A DNA stretch of 9,618 nt from CAYNWK01 sp964400875. GTDB taxonomy: Bacteria; Chloroflexota; Anaerolineae; Anaerolineales; UBA4823. A program made the translations under genes and the position numbers. This document shows positions 1 through 6,057 of this stretch, piece by piece (the stretch's first letter is position 1; each line of letters starts with the position of its first letter). The DNA lies in the NCBI GenBank assembly GCA_964400875.1, contig CAYNWK010000165.1, forward strand, positions 1-9,618, read 5' to 3'. The notes below the pieces were generated by a model. It was not told the DNA's origin. It searched no databases and saw only the letters and a list, made by a program, of their open reading frames with translations.

Positions 1-644
1 CCTTTACGGTCTTACTGAACACCAAGCCGCTGGAAAACGTAACCATCCCAATCGCTTCCCTCGACAGCACGGAAGGTCTGCCGGACCTGAGCGAGATCGT
101 CTTCACCCCGGTGAACTGGACCACACCGGTCACGGTAACGGTGACTGGTGAAGACGACACCGTCAACGACGATACGGTAAGCTATAAGATCAAGCTCGGC
201 CCGGCGATAAGTGGGGACGGAGACTATAACGGGACGGATGTCTTCGACGGAAATCCCACCAAAGAAGTCACCGTCACTAATGATGACGACGAGGGCATCG
301 CCATCAAATGGGTCGAGCCGGTGATCAACGAGTTTGAAGTTTATGATGCAACCCTTGACTCCTGGCCGATCACCTTGCAGGTGATGAAAGAAAATCCCAA
401 TGAGCTGAAGTCGATCGATCACGTGCGCTTTTACCGCTGGGATGCGAAGGCCGGGATGCATAAGACCCTCTTTGTGGACTACTCCGCACCGTTTGAATAT
501 ACGATCACCGATCCGGATGAGCTCAATTATGGCTATAACCAGATCTTTGCTGATTCTTACGATGTAGAAGATGATGTCTCGGACAGCATCACCTTTTTCA
601 TCCTGCGGATCTCCTACGCCTTCCTCCCTGTGGCGGCCCGTTAA
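1..644 (+). CDS. Secreted/surface protein with Calx-beta-like and Ig-like modules (C-terminal part; 5' end outside window)
   Basis: The reading frame is open from the left edge (first complete codon at position 3) to a TAA at 642-644, giving 213 residues of the C-terminus. Residues 1-97 resemble the Calx-beta-like repeat of bacterial extracellular proteins: an FTVLLNT strand, the segment VTIPIASLDSTEG, then FTPVNWTTPVTVTVTGEDD, a DYNG turn, and a closing VTVTNDDDE. The acidic loops fit calcium binding in that family. Residues about 103-202 look like a bacterial Ig-like domain, with VRFYRWD, SAPFEYTITD and a final strand ITFFILRI. The last ten residues, SYAFLPVAAR, form a short tail rather than an LPXTG or PEP-CTERM anchor. 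Location outside the cytoplasm is inferred from the domains, since the signal peptide would lie upstream of the window. The exact function (adhesion, carbohydrate binding or an enzyme with accessory domains) cannot be told. The gene is followed by 272 nt without a convincing gene. Confidence 0.8.
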   Translation, partial: FTVLLNTKPLENVTIPIASLDSTEGLPDLSEIVFTPVNWTTPVTVTVTGEDDTVNDDTVSYKIKLGPAISGDGDYNGTDVFDGNPTKEVTVTNDDDEGIAIKWVEPVINEFEVYDATLDSWPITLQVMKENPNELKSIDHVRFYRWDAKAGMHKTLFVDYSAPFEYTITDPDELNYGYNQIFADSYDVEDDVSDSITFFILRISYAFLPVAAR

Positions 645-738
645 AATAGAAGTGCGCGGCGTGAATTGGATGGCCACGCCTCTAAAATTCTCCGACCATC
701 CTCCTGGCTATTACGCGCTATTCAATGCGAAAGCACGC

Positions 739-787
739 AATCGAATGAGCAGTCTGGAGAAGTATGCTCTCCAGACTGCTCTCGATT
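739..787. repeat. Strong imperfect inverted repeat (hairpin) upstream of htpG
   Basis: A perfect 14-bp inverted repeat, GAGCAGTCTGGAGA (747-760) and TCTCCAGACTGCTC (768-781), surrounds a 7-nt loop. It is extended by a further 6-bp pairing, AATCGA (739-744) with TCGATT (782-787), after a 2-nt bulge (745-746). It lies 95 nt after the stop of the surface-protein gene and 130 nt before the htpG start. No T-run follows it on the plus strand and none precedes it in a way that would serve the minus strand, so it is not a classical intrinsic terminator. It does not match the CIRCE heat-shock operator (TTAGCACTC-N9-GAGTGCTAA). It could be a U-less terminator for the upstream gene, an operator, or a dispersed palindromic element. 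The sequence alone does not decide between these. Confidence 0.7.
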
Positions 788-796
788 AACGCAAAT

Positions 797-806
797 CTTA
801 TATAAG
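797..806 (+). promoter_or_regulatory. AT-rich palindrome containing a possible -10 element for htpG
   Basis: CTTATATAAG is a perfect 10-bp palindrome. It contains TATAAG (801-806), which matches the -10 consensus TATAAT at five of six positions. No recognisable -35 box lies 16-18 nt upstream, because that region is the right arm of the large hairpin (739-787). If this is the htpG promoter, the hairpin DNA overlaps the -35 region and could act as an operator. The leader would then be about 100 nt long. This is a weak call based on one box. Confidence 0.2.
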
Positions 807-902
807 TTTGGTAAGCTAGACCAACGAATTTCAACCGCGCAAGTTTAACAACGACGATTCTTGCTTTCAACTTCGCGTGGTTCAATGCAAAGGCTGAGAA
901 AG

Positions 903-907
903 AAAGG
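903..907 (+). promoter_or_regulatory. Ribosome binding site that decides the htpG start
   Basis: AAAGG lies 9 nt before the ATG at 917, a normal Shine-Dalgarno distance. The in-frame GTG at 911 is only 3 nt from it, too close to be used. The ATG at 917 is therefore preferred over the longer GTG reading, which would add two residues. Confidence 0.6.
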
Positions 908-916
908 TAGGTGACT

Positions 917-2806
917 ATGACCGAAGCGAAATCCGCATCCCCCACCGAAGACAACCAACCCATCCCCTTTAAAGCCGAGACCCGCCAGCTGCTGGACATT
1001 CTGATCCACTCGCTGTACACCGACCGGGAAATCTTCCTGCGCGAGCTGATTTCCAACGCTGCCGATGCCCTGACCCGTATAGACTTCGAACTGCTCACCA
1101 ACCGCCAGGTGCTCGACCCGGAAGCCGAGCTGGGCATCTGGCTGATCCCGGACTCCGAAGAGAAAACGCTGACCGTCAAAGACACCGGCATCGGCATGAC
1201 CACCGAAGAGCTCGCCGAGAATCTGGGCACGATCGCCCATTCAGGCGCCAAAGCATTCCTGGAGGCTGCCAGAGGCGCCGGCAAGGAGCAGGATATCAAG
1301 CTGGCCGACATCATCGGGCAGTTCGGCGTCGGCTTTTACTCGGCCTTCATGGTCGCCGATTCGATTCATGTGGTCTCGCGATCCTATCAACCGGAAGCGC
1401 AGGCTGCCGCCTGGCGGTCCAGCGGCGAAGATACCTTCACCATCGAACCTGCAGAGAAAGCCGAGCGCGGCACGGACGTGATCATCCATCTTAAGGAAGA
1501 CGCCGAAGAATTCCTCCAGGAGCACCGGCTCCGTCAGGTAGTGCGCAAGCACTCCGACTTCATCCCTTTTCCCATCTACATTGGCGAACAAAAGGAGCAA
1601 GTAAACCACCAGACGGCCCTCTGGCGCCAACAACCCTCCCAGATCGAGGTTGAGGCTTACGAGGAATATTACAAACAGCTCACCCTGGACGGCGAGCCTC
1701 CTTTGAGTCACGGGCACATGGTGGTGGACGCCCCGGTGCAAATGTACGCGCTGCTGTTCGTCCCCTCATCGCCTGAGCGCAACATGTTCTCGCCGCGCAA
1801 AGAAGACGGCCTTAAACTGTATTCCCGCAAGGTTCTTATCCAGGAATATTGCAAGGATTTGCTGCCTGAATATTTTGGCTTTGTTGAAGGCGTGGTCGAT
1901 TCCGAGGATTTACCGCTGAACGTCTCGCGCGAGAGCGTCCAGACCAACCGTATCATGGTCAACCTGAGGAAACTGGTCACTTCCAAAGTATTTGGCATGC
2001 TCGAGGAAATGGCTGAGAAAGAGCCGGAGAAATACACACGCTTCTGGGAATCCTACCAGCGACACCTTAAGCAAGGCGTCGCCATCGAGCAAACCAACCC
2101 CGAGAAGCTGTACCCGCTGCTGCGCTTCCACACCACCGCCCAACTGGAGGGCTGGTCCTCCCTTGAAGAATATCTGGGCCGCGTACAGCCTGATCAGCAG
2201 GCGATCTATTACCTGCTGGGCGACGACGAGCGAGCCTTGCAGCGCAGTCCACACCTGGACGCGGTTCGCCGCCACAATTACGAAGTGCTATTGCTGACCG
2301 ACCCGCTGGACGCCTTTATGCTGGTTCGCCTGACCGAATTCAGAGACCACCCGCTAACCAACGTAGCCTCACCGAATCTCGAACTGCCTGCGGTCGAAGC
2401 AGGTCAGGCGGATGAACCAGAAGCCGAGTTGCCGGTGGAGGATCGTGAAGCGTTGATTGAGCGCTTTAAAGCCCAGCTGGGCGACCGGGTCACCGAGGTG
2501 CGCACTACGGACCGGCTGACCGACTCGCCGGCTCGCCTGGTCGATCCGCAGGGTGGGCTCGACCAGCAAATGCAGCGCGTGTACCGCATGCTGGATAAAG
2601 ATTTTGAAGTTCCCAAGAAAGTGCTCGAGCTCAACCCGCGCCACCCGCTGGTCGCCCGCTTGAACGCCCTGCCCCAGGATCACGCGCTCAACGCCCTGGT
2701 GATCGAGCAGATCTACGAGGACACCTTGTTGATCGAGGGTTTGCACCCCGACCCGGCGGGCATGATCGACCGCATCGAGCAGTTCATGCAAGCCGCGCTG
2801 GAATAG
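917..2806 (+). CDS. htpG: Chaperone protein HtpG (bacterial Hsp90)
   Basis: This is the cytosolic ATP-dependent Hsp90 chaperone, which works as a dimer and helps client proteins fold, alongside DnaK. With the ATG at 917 it has 629 residues, close to the 624 of E. coli HtpG. The N-terminal GHKL ATPase domain is intact: ELISNAADA with the catalytic Glu43 and Mg-binding Asn47, DTGIGM at 89-94 (ATP-contacting Asp89), NLGTIAHSGAK in the lid region, and QFGVGFYSAFMVAD at 135-148. The middle domain carries LNVSRE, with the conserved arginine at about 338 expected to contact the ATP phosphate. The C-terminal dimerisation domain ends FMQAALE, with no MEEVD tail, as usual in bacteria. A short acidic, low-complexity stretch (about 493-507) links the middle and C-terminal parts. 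No frameshift or missing motif is seen. It is followed after 9 nt by a TPR gene, probably co-transcribed. Heat-shock control is likely by family, but no CIRCE element was found. Confidence 0.97.
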   Translation: MTEAKSASPTEDNQPIPFKAETRQLLDILIHSLYTDREIFLRELISNAADALTRIDFELLTNRQVLDPEAELGIWLIPDSEEKTLTVKDTGIGMTTEELAENLGTIAHSGAKAFLEAARGAGKEQDIKLADIIGQFGVGFYSAFMVADSIHVVSRSYQPEAQAAAWRSSGEDTFTIEPAEKAERGTDVIIHLKEDAEEFLQEHRLRQVVRKHSDFIPFPIYIGEQKEQVNHQTALWRQQPSQIEVEAYEEYYKQLTLDGEPPLSHGHMVVDAPVQMYALLFVPSSPERNMFSPRKEDGLKLYSRKVLIQEYCKDLLPEYFGFVEGVVDSEDLPLNVSRESVQTNRIMVNLRKLVTSKVFGMLEEMAEKEPEKYTRFWESYQRHLKQGVAIEQTNPEKLYPLLRFHTTAQLEGWSSLEEYLGRVQPDQQAIYYLLGDDERALQRSPHLDAVRRHNYEVLLLTDPLDAFMLVRLTEFRDHPLTNVASPNLELPAVEAGQADEPEAELPVEDREALIERFKAQLGDRVTEVRTTDRLTDSPARLVDPQGGLDQQMQRVYRMLDKDFEVPKKVLELNPRHPLVARLNALPQDHALNALVIEQIYEDTLLIEGLHPDPAGMIDRIEQFMQAALE

Positions 2807-2808
2807 GA
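2805..2808 (+). promoter_or_regulatory. Ribosome binding site of the TPR gene, overlapping the htpG stop codon
   Basis: AGGA at 2805-2808 shares two bases with the htpG TAG (2804-2806) and sits 7 nt before the ATG at 2816. This arrangement supports that ATG and suggests that translation of the two genes is coupled. Confidence 0.5.
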
Positions 2809-2815
2809 TATCACC

Positions 2816-3697
2816 ATGCCCGCTACATCTGACGATCTGCCTGATTTTGACGCCTGGTGGGACTACGACCATCCGGACGAAACCGAGGTGCGCTTCCGGG
2901 ACCTACTGCCCCAGGCCCAGGCGAAACCGGCGTATCACGCCGAATTACTCACCCAAATCGCCCGCACTCAGGGTTTGCAGCATCGATTTGAAGACGCCCA
3001 CCGGACCCTGGACCGGGTTAAAGGCATGCTTTCAACGGAAATGAAGCGCGCCAAGGTGCGTTACTTGTTGGAACGTGGGCGGGTATTTAATTCCTCCCGC
3101 CAGAAAGCCCTGGCCTTGCCCCTGTTCCAGAAAGCCTGGCAGGAAGCCGGGGAGATCGGGGAAGACTTTTTTGCCGTGGACGCTGCCCACATGCTGGCCA
3201 TCGCTGCGCCGCCCGAGGAGGCCCTCCGTTGGAACCTGGATGCGCTGGCGTTGGCAGAAAAAAGCGAGAAGCCGAGGGCGCGCAAGTGGCTTGGCTCGCT
3301 GTACAACAATATCGGCTGGACTTATCACGATCGGGGTGATTTTGCGCAAGCGCTGGAATTCTTCGAAAAAGCCCAGGCTTGGCGAGAGGAACACGGACAG
3401 GAAAAAGAGACGCGCATCGCTCGCTGGTGCGTCGCCCGCGCATTGCGTTCCCTCGAGCAAATCGACCAGGCTTACCAGATTCAGCGTGAGCTGCTTGCAG
3501 AATACCAGGCTCTGGACGAGCAGCCCGGCTACGTCAATGAGGAGCTCGGTGAGTGCCTGCTGCTTATGGACAGGGCAGAGGATGCTCGCTCGTATTTTCA
3601 ACAGGCTTATGAAATCTTATCGAAGGACCCCTGGTTAGCGGAAGCCGAACCCGGACGCATCGAACGCTTGCGCCACTTAAGTCAACAGGCCGCCTGA
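2816..3697 (+). CDS. TPR-repeat protein encoded directly after htpG
   Basis: This is a soluble 293-residue protein with no signal peptide or membrane segment. It begins with an acidic N-terminus rich in Asp and Trp (DFDAWWDYDHPDETEVRF, residues 10-27). The rest is a helical array that reads as about five or six tetratricopeptide repeats: residues about 40-71 (HRFEDAHRTLDRV), 80-114, 118-150 (degenerate, with APPEEAL), 158-193 (the clearest: LYNNIGWTYHDRGDFAQALEFFEKA), 197-230 and 238-271 (AEDARSYFQQAYEIL). TPR arrays are protein-protein interaction scaffolds. No enzymatic domain is visible. It is 9 nt downstream of htpG with a Shine-Dalgarno sequence overlapping the htpG stop, so co-expression is very likely and a role with HtpG or its clients is a reasonable inference. 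A carboxylate-clamp pattern like that of eukaryotic Hop is not evident: aligning the 158-193 and 197-230 repeats by eye puts Ile and Cys at the clamp Lys and Arg positions. Confidence 0.9.
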   Translation: MPATSDDLPDFDAWWDYDHPDETEVRFRDLLPQAQAKPAYHAELLTQIARTQGLQHRFEDAHRTLDRVKGMLSTEMKRAKVRYLLERGRVFNSSRQKALALPLFQKAWQEAGEIGEDFFAVDAAHMLAIAAPPEEALRWNLDALALAEKSEKPRARKWLGSLYNNIGWTYHDRGDFAQALEFFEKAQAWREEHGQEKETRIARWCVARALRSLEQIDQAYQIQRELLAEYQALDEQPGYVNEELGECLLLMDRAEDARSYFQQAYEILSKDPWLAEAEPGRIERLRHLSQQAA

Positions 3698-3727
3698 ACC
3701 GTCCGAGCCTTTATCCAATCTTTTCGA

Positions 3728-5863
3728 TCAGGGAGATTCAGAGGCCTGCTCTTCGGCGGCTGGGGTTTCCAGATGCTTTTCTTCGGGGAGCAGCCGGCAC
3801 AGGCGCTGCACTTCCTCCCGGGCCTCTTCTTCAGCGACGACTACGAGCACATCGCCTTTTCTCAAGATCGTATCCCCGTGGGGGATCATCAACACCCCGC
3901 CACGCCGGAGGGAAGCGATGATGCACTCCCTGGGCCAGCTCACTTCGTTGACGCGTTTTCCCGCGCACCAGGCTTCATCCTCGATGCGCACCTCTTCCAC
4001 GCTGACTTCACGACCGCTGGTGGCTCTCAGCTTGGCTTCTTGGGTGCGATGACGCATGGCTGCTCGCCGGCTCAGCGCTACATCGTAGGCTTTGACCACA
4101 TCCCCACGCCGCAGCCAACCTAACAGCTCGGTCTCGTCTTCCCGGGCCACTACCGGCATCCGTCCGACGTCGCGCGCGCCCATGCGGCGCAACGCCGCGC
4201 CGATCGATTCGTCCGGATAAGCTACCAGCAGGTGTCGCGTGCACACTTCCCCCACCCTCACTCGCGACCATTCGGCTTCCTCGGCCTGGTCCAGATCCTG
4301 TACTGTGACCACTCCGATCAGTTTGCCTTGATCGTTGACCACCGGGACGCCGTGGTGTCTGGTTCGTAAGAACATCTCAGCCGCGGTAGCCAGGTTATCA
4401 CGCTCATTCATAGTCACCGGCGGCGGTTTCATCACCTCTTCTACCCGGATAGTTTCCAGGACTTCAACGTCCCGGCCACGCTGCAAGCGGATGCCTCGCC
4501 GGGCCAGCTTCAGCGTGTAAATGGACTCGCGGTGCATGACTTCGGCCACGATTGTGCTGATGATCACCCCGGCCATCAGCGGAATGATTAGCCGGTAGTC
4601 GTCCGTCATCTCGAACACGATCAATACTGCCGTGATAGGCGCCCTGGCCGCTCCTGCGAACACTGCCGCCATGCCGACGACCGCGAACGCCCCCGGGCCG
4701 GCAGTGAGGCCTGGCGCGATCTGTTCGACGACCTGCCCAAATGCCCCGCCTAACGCGGCGCCCGTGAACAGAGCAGGCGCAAACACGCCGCCGGAATTAC
4801 CCGATCCTAACGTCAGGGAAGTGGCCAGCGGTTTGAGAAAGATCAATGCCAGGAGCAGAAGAAACGGAGTGTGGCCAAGGAGCGCTTCCTCGATCACCAC
4901 AAATCCTGCTCCGAATACGTGCGGTATGTTGGCGGAGACTGGCAAGCCGCTGCCCAGCTGTTCTGAAGTCAATCTTCCTACCCCAAGGACGATTGGGTAG
5001 CCGAAAGCCAATCCGCCCAACAACAAACCGCCCACGGCGGGTTTTAGAGCATCGGGAAACGTCCATTCATCGAAGCGATCTTCAAACCAGTAGAGCAGCT
5101 TGATAAACCAGACCGCCACGATCGCAGCCAGGAGGCCTAACACAGCATAGAGCAGAATTTCCCAGGCTGATTGCACCTGGTATTTTGGAATTGGAAAGGC
5201 AGGGCTGTCGCCCAAGAAAACTCGCGCCAGTGTCGAAGCCGTCACCGCCGAGATAACCACGTTGCCCAATGCCTGCGGGTGCAGCTCGCCCATGATGATT
5301 TCCAGGGCAAAGATGACTCCAGCGATCGGTGCGTTGAAGGTGGCTGCAATCCCGGCGGCTGCGCCGCAGGCTACCAGGTTGCGGATCCGTTCCTCAGACA
5401 GGTTCAGCCACTGCCCCAGGGAGGAGCCCAGCGCCGCGCCAACCTGTACGATCGGCCCTTCACGACCTGCGGACCCGCCGCTGCCGATGCACAAAGCCGA
5501 AGCCGCGATCTTGGCTACGACCACACGCGGCCGGATGCGCCCGCCTTGCAAGGCGATCGCCTGCATGACTTCCGGCACGCCGTGGCCCTTGGCCTCTTTG
5601 GCAAAGAAAGCGATGATCGGGCCGGCCAGCAAACCGCCAGCCATTGGAATCAGGATAATCAACCCCCGCCCAAGCCCACCCAAGAGTTGCTCGCCGCCGC
5701 TGAAGAACGCTCGCTCGACCACGCCGATCAATCCAATAAAAAAGACTGCTCCTATGCCGGTCCCGGCGCCGATCGCCAGCGCTGTGCCCAATAGTACAGC
5801 CGGTTCGGAGAACTGGTAGCGGTCGAGCAGTTGCGGTAAATTTACTCTTAACGAGTGAAACAC
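3728..5863 (-). CDS. ClC-family chloride channel/transporter with CBS pair and RCK_C-like C-terminal domain
   Basis: This is an integral membrane anion transporter of 711 residues. The ClC membrane domain covers residues about 20-455. Its anion-path motifs are GHGVPE (93-98, in place of GSGIPE), GREGP (133-137, with the gating glutamate Glu135), GSGNSGGVFAP (353-363) and a tyrosine in ESIYTLKLARRG (Tyr449) that aligns with the central tyrosine of E. coli ClcA. In FNAPIAGVIFALEII the residue aligned with the inner proton glutamate (E203 of ClcA) is Ile189, with Glu188 just before it. Two CBS domains follow (about 475-525 and 537-593), then an RCK_C/TrkA_C-like domain (about 612-690) with LMIPHGDTILRKGDVLVVV. 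Both are cytosolic ligand-sensing modules. The start is a GTG supported by GGAGG 10 nt upstream. It is the last of three minus-strand genes and is convergent with the TPR gene. Whether it is a channel or an exchanger cannot be settled from sequence. Confidence 0.93.
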   Translation of the reverse strand: MFHSLRVNLPQLLDRYQFSEPAVLLGTALAIGAGTGIGAVFFIGLIGVVERAFFSGGEQLLGGLGRGLIILIPMAGGLLAGPIIAFFAKEAKGHGVPEVMQAIALQGGRIRPRVVVAKIAASALCIGSGGSAGREGPIVQVGAALGSSLGQWLNLSEERIRNLVACGAAAGIAATFNAPIAGVIFALEIIMGELHPQALGNVVISAVTASTLARVFLGDSPAFPIPKYQVQSAWEILLYAVLGLLAAIVAVWFIKLLYWFEDRFDEWTFPDALKPAVGGLLLGGLAFGYPIVLGVGRLTSEQLGSGLPVSANIPHVFGAGFVVIEEALLGHTPFLLLLALIFLKPLATSLTLGSGNSGGVFAPALFTGAALGGAFGQVVEQIAPGLTAGPGAFAVVGMAAVFAGAARAPITAVLIVFEMTDDYRLIIPLMAGVIISTIVAEVMHRESIYTLKLARRGIRLQRGRDVEVLETIRVEEVMKPPPVTMNERDNLATAAEMFLRTRHHGVPVVNDQGKLIGVVTVQDLDQAEEAEWSRVRVGEVCTRHLLVAYPDESIGAALRRMGARDVGRMPVVAREDETELLGWLRRGDVVKAYDVALSRRAAMRHRTQEAKLRATSGREVSVEEVRIEDEAWCAGKRVNEVSWPRECIIASLRRGGVLMIPHGDTILRKGDVLVVVAEEEAREEVQRLCRLLPEEKHLETPAAEEQASESP

Positions 5864-5873
5864 AGACCTACAA

Positions 5874-5878
5874 CCTCC
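5874..5878 (-). promoter_or_regulatory. Ribosome binding site supporting the GTG start of the ClC gene
   Basis: On the minus strand GGAGG lies 10 nt upstream of the GTG at 5863-5861. There is no ATG between them, and the next in-frame Met (residue 74) falls inside the membrane domain. The GTG start is therefore favoured. Confidence 0.6.
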
Positions 5879-5906
5879 AATACGTCATCCATCACTAAAC
5901 TGACTG

Positions 5907-5948
5907 TATTTAGACGGATTTTACCGCTCAAACAATCCCTTCCCACAA
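5907..5948 (-). promoter_or_regulatory. Possible promoter region of the ClC gene
   Basis: Reading the minus strand, two weak sigma70-like pairs overlap here. One is TTGTGG (5948-5943) with TAAAAT (5923-5918, five of six matches to TATAAT) and a 19-nt spacer. The other is TTGTTT (5935-5930) with TAAATA (5912-5907) and a 17-nt spacer. Either would give a leader of roughly 35-50 nt before the GTG at 5863. An own promoter would fit the 194-nt gap from the antiporter gene, but neither pair is strong. Confidence 0.22.
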
Positions 5949-5998
5949 ACGATCCCGAAAGCTTCAGCGAACAACAGTATATATTACCACTGTCAGCT

Positions 5999-6045
5999 GG
6001 TAGTGTTTGGGCGGGTGTGGCCTGCCCAAACACTACCGTTTTTTT
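5999..6045 (+). terminator. Intrinsic-terminator-like hairpin, oriented to the plus strand
   Basis: GGTAGTGTTTGGGC (5999-6012) pairs perfectly with GCCCAAACACTACC (6024-6037). Inside that, G6013-T6023 can wobble-pair and two more G-C pairs form, leaving a 5-nt loop (6016-6020). A run of seven T follows at 6039-6045, one base after the stem. That is the classical layout of a rho-independent terminator for plus-strand transcription. Both flanking genes, however, are on the minus strand, and in that direction the hairpin is preceded by A7 and has no U-tract after it. It could still weakly end or protect the 3' end of the antiporter transcript, whose stop codon is at 6058-6060. Confidence 0.75.
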
Positions 6046-6057
6046 ACGATTTCTGTC

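Noticed and set aside
12..677. Long minus-strand open frame (221 codons) opposite the surface-protein gene
   Set aside because: Its translation has no recognisable domain, while the plus-strand frame shows clear Calx-beta and Ig-like patterns. It is a shadow frame produced by codon bias.
658..680. Small inverted repeat GGCGTG / CACGCC just after the surface-protein stop, considered as its terminator
   Set aside because: Only 6 bp with an 11-nt loop and no T-run after it. Too weak to call.
808..824. Inverted repeat TTGGT / ACCAA in the htpG leader
   Set aside because: A 5-bp match is expected by chance, and no regulator is known to fit it.
666..848. Small plus-strand open frames (571-789 and 666-848) in the region before htpG
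   Set aside because: No plausible ribosome binding site, no recognisable protein, and they run through the strong hairpin at 739-787.
721..894. Short direct repeat TTCAATGC at 721-728 and 881-888
   Set aside because: Eight matching bases with diverging flanks. No sign of a mobile-element duplication.
864..926. RNA-thermometer idea for htpG: CTTTC (864-868) could pair with GAAAG at the ribosome binding site, and CTTCG (871-875) with CGAAG (922-926)
   Set aside because: The pairings are short and cannot nest together, and there is no fourU or ROSE-like element. The evidence is not enough.
5171..5819. Long plus-strand open frames opposite the ClC gene (5171-5794, 5262-5819)
   Set aside because: They lie within the well-supported ClC coding region and their translations are low-complexity Ala/Pro/Arg-rich, typical of antisense shadows.
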